Shown here piece by piece: positions 12,461-24,296 of a stretch of DNA of 64,000 bases (within the stretch, counting starts at the first letter, position 1; each line of letters begins with the position of its first letter). Position numbers and translations under genes: made by a program. Source of the DNA: Hyposmocoma kahamanoa (lineage: Eukaryota > Arthropoda > Insecta > Lepidoptera > Cosmopterigidae). Location of the stretch: the NCBI RefSeq assembly GCF_003589595.1, contig NW_020653200.1:1395726-1459725 (forward strand). Reading direction: 5' to 3'. Below the pieces are notes generated by a model. It was not told the origin of the DNA. It saw only the letters and a program-made list of their open reading frames with translations, and did no database searches.

Positions 12461-12727
12461 AGAATAAGAATAAGAATAAGAATAGTTTATTGCGTAAGCA
12501 CCGAGACACACATGATCTTAAAATTAATACATTATTATAAACTTTAAACTATAATACAGTACCTACAACAAAAGTTAAAACATAATTATAATGATTAAAA
12601 CAAAATAAAAAAAATAAAAAATGTAATAATAAATGCGTGTCGCAGCACACGCAAACGGGATTTGCTCAGCTATTAGCTACAGGGTGATAGATTTCAGCCT
12701 GGAGCGCTGGTTTTCAGCAAACCCGAT
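12461..12727 (-). repeat. LINE 3'-end-like repeat, copy 2
   Basis: Starts with four AATAAG units, then GTTTATTGCGTAAGCACCGAG and, further right, ATGCGTGTCGCAGCACACGC, TTTGCTCAGCT and GGTTTTCAGCAAACCCG. These match the order of words at 7725-8035. On the minus strand the unit ends in a TTCTTA-type tail, as a LINE 3' UTR would. It is cut at 12727, where the tail of the neighbouring minus-strand LINE begins. Confidence 0.55.
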
Positions 12728-13420
12728 ATTTATTTATTTATTTATTTATTTATTTTATTTATTTATGTATTCATGGAAAACCAACAGCTATCAATATTTA
12801 GTAAGAAACAGCAATAAAAACATAAAGCCAATTACAGGTTTTCACTTATAGCTACAAGTTAGTTAAACACGAGCATTGGACTAATAAAACTAATAAATAC
12901 AGCAATCTCATACGTGCGTCAACAACCACATGTTATTCAATTAAATTAATCATTATATCTGTCATTTTACGTTTTAGTGCATCAATGTTACAATTAAATA
13001 TATCTACATCCAGGTCATAGTCGCTTAGCACACCATTTAAACTCCTACTAGCTCTACATATAAAACTATTCTGTCTATAGTTTGTCCTCGCTATGGGAAC
13101 TACAAGAGGGTGGTAGTGTCTCATGGAACGTGTTGGAACATTAAATGAGAGTTCACCCAATAAGCCAATGCAATCAACCTTGCCGTTTATAATATTCAAA
13201 AGATACATTATATCACAGATTTTTCTGCGATCATATAATGGTAATAGACGCTGATCTTTACAGAGACGCAAGTAACCCAATGAATTATAAGACTTACCCA
13301 TTTTATAACACAAGAACTTAATAAATTTATTTTGAACTCGTTCTACTCTGTCGATATAGACCTGGTACCTACCTCGGATTCCAAACTTATGATATGATAT
13401 GAGTGAAGGGAGTATTTAAG
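12728..13420 (-). mobile_element. 5'-truncated Jockey/CR1-like LINE with TAAA tail
   Basis: On the minus strand an RT C-terminus (13420-12933) is followed by a short 3' UTR and a tail of TAAA units (ATTT on the plus strand, 12730-12766). The tail sits directly at the cut edge of the repeat 12461-12727, so this LINE probably inserted into that repeat. Confidence 0.75.
12933..13420 (-). pseudogene. LINE reverse transcriptase C-terminal region
   Basis: The minus-strand frame reads VYIDRVERVQNKFIKFL just upstream of CYKMGKSYNSLGYLRLCKDQ and later SFNVPTRSMRHYHPLVVPIARTNY. This resembles the C-terminal region after the thumb of Jockey/CR1 RTs (ERVQ.KF...YK...R.L..LY...N). Fingers and palm are absent. 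The open part is 126 codons ending at 12933. A 5'-truncated, non-functional copy. Confidence 0.7.
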
Positions 13421-13429
13421 GCACTTGAT

Positions 13430-15590
13430 GAAGTTAATTCAGGGGCTAAATAAGGGAAACTGGTCATACTTTACGACATCCCTCATTCCACCATTGTCAA
13501 TAAATTAAAAATGAGGGCCCTATTCAACGACAATTAGTACCACCAAAAATTTTAACTCCAGCATAACGGTAATCATATCAAAAAAGGGATTCCCATCTAG
13601 AAGGAGAAACTGTTTCATAAGTTTAAAATTATTGATATTACTTATAAACAAAGATAATCGACGAATCGCGGCGGATCTATAAATGAAGCACGAAGCAAAC
13701 TTAATAAGCATTACATTAAAAAGTGGCATTCAGAATTAAGGCAATATTTAAGAACACTCAACGCCATAAACATACTTGATGATCTAGATAGGATTCTCAA
13801 CGCAGTCTAGTTATCAGACACCTTCCTCATCAGGTTTAGTGTTTGGGTCCTAAGCGAAAGGACAATTTTTATTAAATAAAGAATAAAGAAAATTAAAGTA
13901 TTACAGTTCCAGGTACTTTCACAAAAGCATGCCTCTTCTTATGATTTGTCCTTATGAAAATGCTCACTGAAATCACCTTAATCGCCTTAAGCTTTTTGAA
14001 TCGATAAATCCCCGAAAACACACCACGCATATACGTAATTCAACCTGCTGGCGAAAAAAAGTAATAAACATACGGAGTCTGTACTGGAAATAGAGTGGTT
14101 ACAAGCACTCAGTTTGCACCATTATTAAAATCATTCTTGAGTGCTACAATGAACTTCTGTCATTATAGCACTCTCATTATGAAAGGGTTTCTCACATGTG
14201 GAAGCCGGAACTTAGCTATATGGAAGCAGGAACGAATAAATATGCCAAGTAATCAAGTATTAGAATTCTATGTTAATCCACATAAAGATTCTTTGACAGG
14301 AGCAGACTCGACCAAAGAAATAACTATTTTATACCTATCGAGTTTTCAGGTTTTGGCGATTGTTACACATAGGAAGAAGAAGAAGTCTCATTTCCTATTT
14401 TATACCTGGCGTAGGAAATTGGTCACTCATCCGTCTTGTTGGAGTTGCCATAAATTACTCGAAATTATTCGAAATCAACAGGTGGTATGACTCAAGATCA
14501 ACAGGTTAATCAAAAAGAAACGTTCGCGCTGCAAAAGGGAATAAGTAAGAAGAGTAACGACGCTTCCAGAACCACAATAAAGTAACAATACAACAGCATC
14601 AATACAAAGATCAGAGGTCACCTATCGAGTGTATTACAGATTCCAGAGACGACGTCCTCTTTACATAGCTTTTTTTCACTAAAGATTCCGTTGCTACGGA
14701 ACAACAAATAACATCTCCTGAATCAATAAACGTAAACTCTATTCAATATCCAAACCCGGAACTTTAAGAATGCCAATATGTCCAGCATTTGCTTCTTCCT
14801 CAGTATCTTCAATTAAGTCAGGTCAAAAAAATAAATGCTTACTTGTTGCAATTAATCCACTGTACCAGTGACATGTTGGAACGAAAACAGGTAGGGATAA
14901 AAAGAGAAACAAAATAAAAGGCTTGAAAGGGTGACGAAAACGAAGTTACTGGATTTTAACGGGTATGAGAAACGAAGAATAAAAATAATTCCCTGCCAGC
15001 AGACTTATTTCCTAAACTGTATAACATGGACGTTTCTAAGGAGAGAATAATGCCTATTCACATGCATGCTCCATCGTTGACCTCTTCGCGCACTTATTTT
15101 TTAATAATTAATAAAAATAAGAGAACAGTAGCTTCGATGATGAAGATTATTTACCTTTACGTAGTATCAGCCCGAAGAAAAGTTTAAAAGTAAATAACAT
15201 ATGGTGCTGTAGGTTATTAATTAAGTAAAAAAAAACTAAATACTAATAAAGTTTATAAAAGATCATTTTAAACATTGTTATTATAAAGTTTTATAAAAGA
15301 AATTATGTGTAGAAGTTGTGTGTAATTAAAATAAACGTTTCACGACTGGTACACTCATAGTAAATGAGAATTTGAGACTGAAACGTATTTGTTTTGTTTT
15401 TAGCGTCTTTGCATTGCAAAATTCGGAATATTTTTCCTCTGAGCTGAAAAATCTTGACAAAATCCGGACAGAAAGTCAAAGAGCCGTCTGGTTAAATTCG
15501 GAAGGACAGAATATGAAGAATAACTGTTTTATAATAGTAACTAAGTTAGGTAGTGTATCTGTGTGCTACGCGCATTCGGCCGGTAGATAA
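13430..15590. other. non-coding stretch with a MITE-A remnant
   Basis: No convincing gene. A frame at 14095-14490 is open by chance and crosses a MITE-A-like remnant (GGTTTTGGCGATTGTTACACATAGGAA at 14347-14373, shown here only by its position and first bases). The rest is AT-rich with no recognised repeat. Confidence 0.45.
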
Positions 15591-15598
15591 TTCTGGAC

Positions 15599-16124
15599 AT
15601 TTTATCTTCGCACGGTCTTCTGCCGGGACATCTTTTGCCAACTAGAATGAACAGCTGTCTTGATCATGCAATGCTAAAACTTAAGTCCTTAACACTACAG
15701 TTACAGACCATAATATGGTTCTGTTAAAAATATCACACACGTCTAAGGCTCATAATTGCACATACAAATCTAAAACAATATGTAACTTTAAAAGTGCCTG
15801 TAGTGTAGTAATGGACTGTGATATGACTCACTTAAACATGTGTCACGATCCCAACGCCTTTGCGGATACTCTGATACATGTACTAAAAATGGCCATTTTA
15901 TCAAACACATGCTCTAGACTAACCTTAAACAATAAAAAAATCCTTAAACCATGGATGACCCCAGGAATAATCCGATGGATTCTTCTCAGAAATAAAATGC
16001 AAATAAAATTAAAAGCTGATCCTCACAACGCAATACTAAAAATTACTTACAAAAGATTTCGAAATTTCTGTTACAACTTAATTCGTAAACTTAAAAGACG
16101 ATACAATAAAAATAAAATTATTAA
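15599..16124 (+). pseudogene. host LINE piece 1: endonuclease end and linker
   Basis: 15599 onward reads ILSSHGLLPGHLLPTRMNSC, an endonuclease segment. After a frameshift near 15700 the frame reads VTDHNMVLLKI, where TDH stands at the place of the catalytic SDH of apurinic-like LINE endonucleases. The linker KPWMTPGIIR...RFRNFCYNLIRKLKRRYNKNKII leads into the RT in intact elements. The frame runs into inserted DNA at 16125. Confidence 0.8.
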
Positions 16125-16310
16125 ATCTATTCAAAGTCAAAGTCAAAGTCAAAGATTATTTATTCCATAGGTAAAATAAATTTACACTTGAAAACGTCAC
16201 ATTTAAGCTACTGCTCGTTCACTACGCTGACCTCCCTGAGAAGAACGAGCAAGAAACTCTAGGGATTGCTCTTTTCAAATAAACTTAAATGCTATGGAAT
16301 ACACTTTGAA

Positions 16311-19190
16311 TCAAATTTGTGTGGATTCTGGAGCCATGTCGTCTTTCCATACATCTTTATCTAACACGTAGTCTTCAATTTTGTAATATGATTTTTCGAT
16401 CAAAATATTTTTAATGTAGTTTTTTAAACTTAGGAAATGATAAACTTAATATATGCTCCGGAATCTTATTGTAAAAACGTATACAGTTCCCCATAAAAGA
16501 GTTGTTTACCTTGGTTAAACGAAATCGTGGTACCATGAGTTTGGACTTAGCTCTAAGGTTAATATTATGGATATCTTCTTTCTTATTGAAATTATGTATA
16601 TTTTTACGGGCATATAAAATATTTGAGTAAATGTACTGCGATGCCACAGTCATGATACCAGTCTCCTTAAACTTTTCTCTGAGAGATACCCGAGAGCCTA
16701 GACGGTACACAGAACGAATCGCTCGTTTTTGCAATACAAATATGGTTTGAATATCTGCCGCTTTACCCCACATGAGAATCTCGTAGGACATTATACTATG
16801 GAAGTAACTAAAGTAAACTAGTCTAGCAGTACTAACATCGGTAAGCTCACGTATTCTGCGGACTGCGTATGCAGCGGAGCTTAATCTGCTGGCCAGGGAC
16901 GATATATGTGGAAACCACTGAAGTTTACTATCTAAGGTCACTCCCAAGAAGACTGCTTTATTAACAAGGTCTAACTTTTCTCCGTTTATTTCTATGCTTG
17001 GACTAGTCGATTTTACGTTAGGTAATTCAAATTTAACACATTTTGTCTTCTTGGCATTAAGCAATAAATTATTAGCATTAAACCAATAAACTACCTTAGA
17101 GAGGGTATCATTAATACGGTCATGGTTAATGTCATGTCTGTCTGTTTTAAAAATCAAGGATGTGTCATCAGCAAACAACACTATTTCGCAATGGTCCTTA
17201 ACAAAGAATGGCAGATCATTAATATAAATCAGAAATAAGAAAGGTCCAAGTATTGAGCCCTGCGGAACACCCATTTTTACTGGAGAACCCAAAGAAGTTA
17301 CTCCATTTATGTCTACTTTCTGAATTCTACCGTTGAGATATGACGAGACAAGTTTCGACGCCTTGCCATTTACACCGTAATGTTCCAGCTTCCTAATAAG
17401 AGTATTATGATCAACGCAATCAAATGCCTTTGAGAGGTCACAGAAAACACCAATAGCGTTCTGGGACCTTTCCCAAGCATCAAAGATGTGTTTTAGTAAC
17501 GCTACCCTCGCATCGCTAGTCGATCTACCACTAGTAAACCCGTATTGTTCACTATGAAAAATATGATTCCTACCGAAAAAGGACAGTAATTGAGTTAGCA
17601 TAACCTTTTCGAATATTTTACTTAAAGCTGGTAAAATTGAAATGGGCCTATAGTTGCTAGGATCAACTTTCCTACCGCTTTTGAATAAGGGAATAACCTT
17701 GCTGTATTTCATTAAATCGGGAAAAACACCTTCGTCAACGCACCTATTGAAAGCTACAGCTAACTGTGGGGAAATGAGATTAATAACTGAGTCTATAACT
17801 TTAGTTGATATGCCCCAGAGATCTTCAGTTTTTTTAACATGTATTGACTTAAAAGCTTTTATGATGTCTTGTGGATTAACATGACGAAAATTAAATAAAC
17901 TGCCACAAACGTTAACATTTTCCTTTAGGAGATCAATAGCAAGTGAAGGGGAGGAATTTAATGATTTTGTAGTGTTCACAGCAATTTCCGAAAAGAACGA
18001 TTCAAAAGCTTGGGCTACTTTATCTTTAGATTTTATAAGTTTGCTGTCTAATTCTAAAACTATATCTCTATCGTGTAGTTTAACCCTGCCTGACTCTTTA
18101 TTTATTATGCTCCAAGTAGTTTTAGATTTATTTATCGATTGTCTAATTTTGTCGCTGTGAAACTTAACCTTAGCAGCTACACAAACTTTTTTAAATATTT
18201 TCGAATAAATTCTAACATATTCTATAAAATTGGAATTATTATTATAAGTTTTCATAGCATATAGCTCATACAAACGAGACCTACTCTTATGAATACCTAC
18301 TGTTGCCCAGTCGTTGAATTTAGTCTCTCTATGGAAAGTTAATGTTTTCGATTTAAATATATTGTCAAATTCATTTTTAATTAAACCAAATATCGTGTTA
18401 TATAAAGTATTTGGATCCTCCGGTATATGGGATAGGGAATTTAAACTATTGCCGATATTATTTTGAAATCTAATTATTCGTTCTGTGGTAATCGGTCTGC
18501 AGAGAAATTGGTCTACCTTCTTGCTCATTTTACAATTAAAAGATGCCAATTGGCCACTATGGTCGGATCTTAAGCAATTAATTATTGATTTAGACACTGC
18601 GTCTGTGTTACAAAAGATGTTATCAATACAAGTAGAAGAGGAGGCAGTAATGCGAGTTGGTTCTAAAAAAAGATTAATCAAGTTAAAACTTTGAAATAAA
18701 TTAATGAGTCTTACAGAAGTAGAACAGTTTTCCAACAGGTTTACATTGAAATCTCCACATATTACTACGTTTTTTTTGGTTGGAAAAATCCGCTTTAAAC
18801 TGTCTTCCATAATTAATTCAAACTCGTTAAAATTAGCAGAGGGGGGCCTGTATACACATAAGACGACAAACTGATCCAATTCCACACATGAAATCTCAAT
18901 AGTTCGTTCAGTAGAAAGATTTGTGATATCCTTACGCTCTTTAAATTTTAAGTTACGCTTAATAATAATCATGGATCCGCCTCTACTTAAGCTCTTTCTT
19001 ATGAACGAACTGACTATTACATAATCTTCTATATTGTTAATGGCTTCGTAATCAGCCAGTGTTCTGTAACACAAAACACGTCAACGGAAATATCGTGCAA
19101 AAAAAGACTTATTTCTAATGTTTTGCCAGAAAAGCCTTGAATATTTTGATGTACTACATGGAAACGATTAGACTTTTCTGTTGTCGTGTT
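16311..19190 (-). pseudogene. LINE endonuclease-reverse transcriptase, few breaks
   Basis: The main open frame is 887 codons (19074-16411). Endonuclease motifs: HQNIQGFSGK and VTEHWL upstream in another frame (about 19150-19062), then YRPPSANFNEF, ICGDFNVNLL and RSDHSGQL. RT motifs: YRPISILPALSKIFEKV, VFCDLSKAFDCVDHNTL, MGVPQGSILGPFLFLIYINDL and the catalytic LFADDTSLIF (FADD). Two indels break it: one near 19060 in the endonuclease, and one near 16411, after which another frame adds about 33 residues (KSYYKIEDYVLDKDVWKDD) to a TGA at 16313-16311. Apart from these it is well preserved, so the insertion is fairly young. Confidence 0.85.
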
Positions 19191-19192
19191 GT

Positions 19193-19503
19193 TCAGTTTA
19201 AATTATGCTTATTAAAAAGTATACTGTTGCTACTTAAAGTAGGAGCATTGACGTGGGACTGTGTTATATCTTCTATAACAGCGTCCTTAATATTAAAAGA
19301 TAGCAAACTAGCTATATGTCTTAGATACCTTAGGGGTAAAAGTAAATTATCCTCAAAAAGATTGAAGTTCCTTACGAACTTATTAATATCAAAACAAAAT
19401 ATAACGTCACTATGACGGCAAGTCAAATTATGAATGTGCGAATTTATGTTGTATATATACTTATTACGAGCGATGCCTAGGTTAGAGCAGTAAGGGAATG
19501 CAC
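19193..19503 (-). pseudogene. upstream ORF remnant of the inserted LINE
   Basis: A minus-strand frame of about 100 codons, containing FDINKFVRNFNLFEDNLLLP and LRYLRHIASLLSF, ends at a TGA at 19195-19193 just before the endonuclease begins in another frame. Its place fits the end of ORF1 or the start of ORF2 of a LINE. I do not recognise the domain with certainty; a CR1-type ORF1 esterase end is one option. The first few codons at its 5' side cross into the flanking host LINE. Confidence 0.45.
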
Positions 19504-21156
19504 TATTAACCACCCTCGAAGTCTATGGACAACAGTGAATGAAATAACCCAGTTCAAACCCCCTAAAACAACTAATTTTAAGCTTCTCCATATTACCCCT
19601 CAACCTTTGGACTCGGTCAACCGTATAAACCAATTTTTTGTTGGCATTGGCAAATCTCTGGCAGAAGACATTATTAAACAAACTGCGACTCTGAGTAAAA
19701 TTATCTCCACTGATACCATGAACACTCAGGTATCTTCTTTTGTGTTGCTCGATACTTGTCCTAAGGAGGTCGATAACATACTGTCAGGGCTGGACTCTAG
19801 CAGTGCTCCTGGATGGGATGGGATATCAACCAAATTTCTAAAATTAACTCGCGACCGCATCGTTCCACTAATAAGCCAACTGGCCAACCTGTGTTTCAGA
19901 ACTGGAATATTCCCCATTGCTCTGAAGCGCTCCATCATTACCCCTGTGTACAAGAGTGGGGCCAGGGATGACATTAATAACTACAGACCTATATCTGTAC
20001 TCCCGAGTATTTCCAAAATTATAGAAAAACTACTTAACATTAGATTAGTAAACTATCTCAACAAATTTAAGTTACTTTCGAACTCCCAATTTGACTTTAG
20101 GAAGGGCTTGTCGACCCAGGACGCTGTTTTAGCGTTAACTTCTGTGATTTCGGAGGAGGTCGATAAGAAAAACAAATGCGTCACGATCTTTCTAGATCTT
20201 AAGAAAGCTTTTGACACAGTCTCAGTTACCATTCTTGTACGCAGGCTTGAAACCATTGGCATAAGAGGCACTGCTCTCTCACTTTTTGAAAACTATCTTT
20301 TGGATAGATCACAAACTGTTGAAATTGACAAATTTTGTAGTGGTGAAGAAAAGATCTCGTATGGGGTTCCCCAAGGTAGTGTACTCGGTCCGACTCTGTT
20401 CTTGATTTATATAAATCAACTATGTGAGTTAGAGATCGGAGGCGGAAGGATAATCTCCTATGCAGACGACACTGCCGTGGTTTTCACTGGAAAGACATGT
20501 GACGCAGTTAAGCGCACTGCTGAAACAGGTCTAGCGAAAATGGCTAACTGGCTTAATTCTAATCTCCTCACCCTGAACGTAACAAAAACAAACTATATTT
20601 GCTTTGCTCCCTACATAAACGCTCAGCCAGCGGTTGACTTTGTAATAAAGATCCACACCTGTGGTGACTGTACCAATCAAATCTGCAACTGTTCACCTAT
20701 TACAAAGGTCAGCTATGCCAAATATCTGGGAATTATAATTGACCAAAGACTCTCGTGGCATTCCCATCTGGAACTGATTATGGGTAGAGTACGGAAACTA
20801 GCATGGATTTTTAAAACCTTAAGACACGTAATGGATAGAAAGCTATTAACCAAAATCTATATAGCTCTTGTTCAGTCAGTTATTGTTTACTGTATACCAG
20901 TTTGGGGGGGAGCTACCAGGATGAAGTTTATTGATTTGGAGAGAGAGCTCAAAGAGCCCTTTTGAAGGTCATGTATTTCAAAGCTTTTAGAGTTTCCACA
21001 GATGTGCTATATAGGATCGGCAACCTCTTGAGTGTCAGAAAGCTGTACATTCTGAACATGACTCTAAGACTACATAAATCGTTGCCGTTTGACCAAAATA
21101 AACAAAATAAACGAAGAAATGATATGCATATAATGATAGCATACATACCGACATAA
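19504..21156 (+). pseudogene. host LINE piece 2: reverse transcriptase
   Basis: In frame from the duplicated TATTAA: LWTTVNEITQFKPPK, then SSAPGWDGISTKFLK, NNYRPISVLPSISKIIEKL, the palm motif TIFLDLKKAFDTV, YGVPQGSVLGPTLFLIYINQL and the catalytic SYADDTAVVF, then the thumb (NLLTLNVTKTNYICFA, KYLGIIIDQRLSWHSH). The 476-codon frame stops at 20965 because of an extra GA in a GAGAGAGAG run at about 20939-20946. The next frame goes on as QRALLKVMYFKAFRVSTDVLY to about 21156, where the second inserted LINE begins. Confidence 0.85.
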
Positions 21157-23912
21157 ACATATCTTTTTTTTTTTTTTCACCTGACAGGCAAATGACTCCA
21201 CTCCACCTGATGTTAAGAGGAAAGTGGTATCCAAACGCGAAGGAACCTAGTGCAGCGATGGAATCCTCACTGCACTAGCCGCCTCCACCCTGCCTGCCTA
21301 GAATATGCCTCTTCACGCCTCGTTTGAAGGACCCCATATCATAAGAGGGAGGGAAGACATGTGCCGGAAGGGAGTTCCATTTGTCAACCGTGCGGCAGAG
21401 AAAGGAGCCACCGAACCTTTTAGTACGCGATGGAATGCGGCAGGTAGTGAAACGGTGACTACGAAGGCCAGCACGCGTGCTTCTGAGCAGGAACGGGGAA
21501 GGGGGGATGAGGTTGAACAGCTCCTCAGAGCACTCACCATGGTACATGCGGTAAAAGGCGCTAAGCGATGCAACATCTCTACGCAGTTGCAGAGGTTCAA
21601 GGCGTGATGAGACCTCTTCGTCGCCTATAATTCGAGTAGCACGACGCTGTAATTTATCCAAGGCATCGAGTAGGTACTTGGCGGAGCCGTCCCACAAGTG
21701 CGAACAATACTCAACGCAAGACCGGACCTGTGTTTTGTACAGCAGGCATAACTGGTCCGGCGTGAAAAAACGTCGCACCTTGTTCAGGACTCCGAGTTTC
21801 CGTGAGGCTGTTTTGATCACAGATTCGATGTAGCTCCTTGGATTCAAATCACAGCAGATTTCCATACCGAGCAAGGTGAAACTGCTCCGAGGTGACAGTG
21901 CTGTGCTCATCAGAGAAGGCATGGGAAGGAACGGCGACAATTTTGTTGTTAACGCGCAAACCTGTGTTTTCTTGGCGTTGAACTCAACAAGATTACTGGA
22001 TCCCCATGCAGATATGAGGTCCAATATCCTATTGAGCTCAACGACAAGATCAGATCGCCCTCTGTCAGTATCGGCGCGCCCAGCTGCGGGGAATCCATGA
22101 TATCCCCCATGAACAGTGCTATCATCTGCATAACAATGAATATTCCCAAGTGGAAGCATATTATTGATATGCAGAAGGAAAAGCGTGGGAGATAGGACGG
22201 ATCCCTGCGGTACGCCGGCGCTCACATTCACGAACCTCGAAATGCTGCCGTCAGAAACGACGCGAATTCTCCGCTCACGAAGGAAATCGGCAATCCAGCT
22301 ACATAACTGGGCTGGCAAACCGTACGCCGGGAGCTTGGAGAGAAGAGCTTTGTGCCAGACCCGATCGAACGCTTTGGCTATATCGAGGCTAACAGCCAAC
22401 GATTCGCCACGTTTGTCTATAGCCTCACACCAAATATGCGATAAGTACGCTAGAAGGTCACCCGTTGATCGTTTCGGACGAAACCCATACTGCCGATCAT
22501 TAATTATGGAGTGATCTTCTAGGTATTGGGTCAGTTGTTTGTTAAGGATCCGCTCTAAAACCTTGCATATTATGGAAGTAATGGCTATGGGACGGTAATT
22601 ATGCGGGTCTGATCGGTCGCCTTTTTTGGGAACTGGTTGCACATTAGCCTCTCTCCAAGAGTCCGGCACACGACCTGAAGAGAGCGACAGACGATACAGT
22701 CGCGTTAGCACGGGGGTCAACTCAGCTGCGCAATTCCTAAGTACAATCGCTGGGATACCATCAGGACCACTAGCTTTCCGGACGTCGAGAGACTGCAGCT
22801 GCGTACGCACATCGCATTGTCTGATACGAATATCAGACATCGTGTAGCCACAGTGAGGTAGAGTTGGTGGCTGTGCGTTACAGTCGTCGAGACAGGAGTT
22901 AGCCGCAAACAGATTTGCCAAGAGGTCGGCTTTATCTTGCGGCTTGTGGGCTAGATTGCCGTCAGAATATCTCAGCGGTGGCAGCGAGGGCTGGCAGAAG
23001 TTCGATGCAACGGCTCTGGCCAGACGCCAGTAGCTACGACTACCTGTGGGATGCGTCAAGAGTTCTTGGCCAACTCGTGCGACGCGCTGAACATCCGCTC
23101 TGATGTACGCTCTTTTGCAAGACCTGGTGGCATTATTGTAGGCTGTTTTAAGTGAGTTCGTATTGGGATCGTCTGAAGCTAGACCCCTGATCCAAGCGCG
23201 GTATGCAGTCTGTTTGTTCTCAACAGCCACAGCACACTCGCGGTTGAACCAGCGGTTGCGCCTCCCTTTACTGACGAGATCCGAATGCGGGATGTAGTAT
23301 TCCATCCCGATTAAGATCTCATCAGCAACGGCAGTCGCGCTAGCTGTTGGATCCACCTCACTAAAACAGCGCTGCCGCCAGGGAACGGATGCAAAATAGT
23401 CCCGCATACCGTCCCAATCTGCCGACGCATAATGCCAAATGCGGCGTTTAGCCACAGTAGGTGGTGGTGGCAGTAACGTTGCCACTTTAGTGGATATCAA
23501 GCAGTGATCCGAAGTGCCCAGAGGGGCTTGGACCACCACCCGATATCCAGCCGGGCGAGACGTCAGCAGAAGGTCCAACAAAGAGGGCGCGTCACCAACC
23601 CTATCTGGAATCCGGGTGGGCTGATTCACCAGTTGGGTTAAATCGTGTGTGAGAGCGAATGTGTGGGCAGTTCTTCCAGCATGGTCAGTTTTAGAGGAAC
23701 TTAACCACGACTCGTGGTGAGCATTGAAGTCCCCTAAAGACACCAATTCCGCTGTAGGAAACTGCGCCTGCGCGTCATCTGCCGCCCGAGTAAGGTGGTC
23801 CATGAGACGAGTTGTCTCTATGTCGCCGTGGTGGGATCTGTAGAGGCACATGTAGACACGGCAATGACTGCCCAGGTCAACATGTACCCCGCATTCGACA
23901 TATCGCATATCG
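21157..23912 (-). mobile_element. 5'-truncated minus-strand LINE, second insert in host LINE
   Basis: A poly(A) tail (T run on the plus strand, about 21164-21178) precedes a short 3' UTR and a long RT frame. The 5' end lies inside the endonuclease. The host LINE's RT C-terminus resumes directly after it at about 23915. CGACA occurs on both sides (about 21150 and 23910), possibly a worn target duplication. The element is clearly more GC-rich than its surroundings. Confidence 0.8.
21275..23908 (-). CDS. Jockey/CR1-like endonuclease-reverse transcriptase, 5'-truncated, frame open
   Basis: 877 codons without a break. Endonuclease part: VSLGDFNAHHESW (about residues 57-69) and GTSDHCLISTKV (about 130-141). 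Linker: RNRWFNRECAVAVENKQ. RT: RKASGPDGIPAIVLRNC, NYRPIAITSIICKVLERIL, VSLDIAKAFDRVWH, AGVPQGSVLSPTLFLLHINNML, catalytic CYADDSTVHGG, and a thumb and C-terminus ending LGRQGGGG before TAG at 21277-21275. The first roughly 100 residues of the endonuclease are missing, so it cannot act as a complete element, but the unbroken frame suggests recent arrival. The start is only the first usable codon after the truncation. Confidence 0.85.
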   Translation of the reverse strand: MRYVECGVHVDLGSHCRVYMCLYRSHHGDIETTRLMDHLTRAADDAQAQFPTAELVSLGDFNAHHESWLSSSKTDHAGRTAHTFALTHDLTQLVNQPTRIPDRVGDAPSLLDLLLTSRPAGYRVVVQAPLGTSDHCLISTKVATLLPPPPTVAKRRIWHYASADWDGMRDYFASVPWRQRCFSEVDPTASATAVADEILIGMEYYIPHSDLVSKGRRNRWFNRECAVAVENKQTAYRAWIRGLASDDPNTNSLKTAYNNATRSCKRAYIRADVQRVARVGQELLTHPTGSRSYWRLARAVASNFCQPSLPPLRYSDGNLAHKPQDKADLLANLFAANSCLDDCNAQPPTLPHCGYTMSDIRIRQCDVRTQLQSLDVRKASGPDGIPAIVLRNCAAELTPVLTRLYRLSLSSGRVPDSWREANVQPVPKKGDRSDPHNYRPIAITSIICKVLERILNKQLTQYLEDHSIINDRQYGFRPKRSTGDLLAYLSHIWCEAIDKRGESLAVSLDIAKAFDRVWHKALLSKLPAYGLPAQLCSWIADFLRERRIRVVSDGSISRFVNVSAGVPQGSVLSPTLFLLHINNMLPLGNIHCYADDSTVHGGYHGFPAAGRADTDRGRSDLVVELNRILDLISAWGSSNLVEFNAKKTQVCALTTKLSPFLPMPSLMSTALSPRSSFTLLGMEICCDLNPRSYIESVIKTASRKLGVLNKVRRFFTPDQLCLLYKTQVRSCVEYCSHLWDGSAKYLLDALDKLQRRATRIIGDEEVSSRLEPLQLRRDVASLSAFYRMYHGECSEELFNLIPPSPFLLRSTRAGLRSHRFTTCRIPSRTKRFGGSFLCRTVDKWNSLPAHVFPPSYDMGSFKRGVKRHILGRQGGGG

Positions 23913-23919
23913 ACAATAC

Positions 23920-24069
23920 AACTCGCAAGCTTGTTATGTTTACAACTCCATCAACAAAACGTTACGAATTTATCCCATGAAACTATATGACTGTAAGAAG
24001 GCGATAAGTGAATGGTTGAAAACCCTTTCTTATGAGGAAGTGGAAAATCTCTTAGAACGCGTACCTTAA
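23920..24069 (+). pseudogene. host LINE piece 3: RT C-terminus
   Basis: The plus frame reads YNSINKTLRIYPMKLYDCKK and then EWLKTLSYEEVENLLERVP before TAA at 24067-24069. This pattern (YN.INK.L.IY...CK...WL..LSY...E.L) is how many CR1-like RTs end, and it supplies the C-terminus that piece 2 lacks. It is adjacent to the 5' edge of the second insert. Confidence 0.7.
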
Positions 24070-24120
24070 TTAACAACACTACAAATCATTTAAATACATA
24101 ACATGCATTCGCGCGCAGGT

Positions 24121-24172
24121 ACGCACACACGCTCACACACACACTCTCTCTCTCTCTATCTCTTCACACACA

Positions 24173-24225
<53 letters not shown>

Positions 24226-24263
24226 GCGCGCACGCACATGCGCGCACTCACACTCACACACAT

Positions 24264-24296
<33 letters not shown>

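Larger units (their letters stand above)
16125..19503 (-). mobile_element. near-complete minus-strand LINE inserted into host LINE
   Basis: It carries an endonuclease, an RT, a 3' UTR and a tail of CTTTGA units (plus strand TCAAAG, 16131-16155). It is flanked by TATTAA on both sides (16119-16124 and 19504-19509), which fits a short target duplication. A second, shorter member with the same 3' UTR lies at 43638-44015. Its 5' end contains about 300 bp of an upstream open frame (19513-19193). Confidence 0.85.

Noticed and set aside
14095..14490. 131-codon plus-strand frame as a gene
   Set aside because: Crosses a MITE-A remnant and shows no domain; open by chance.
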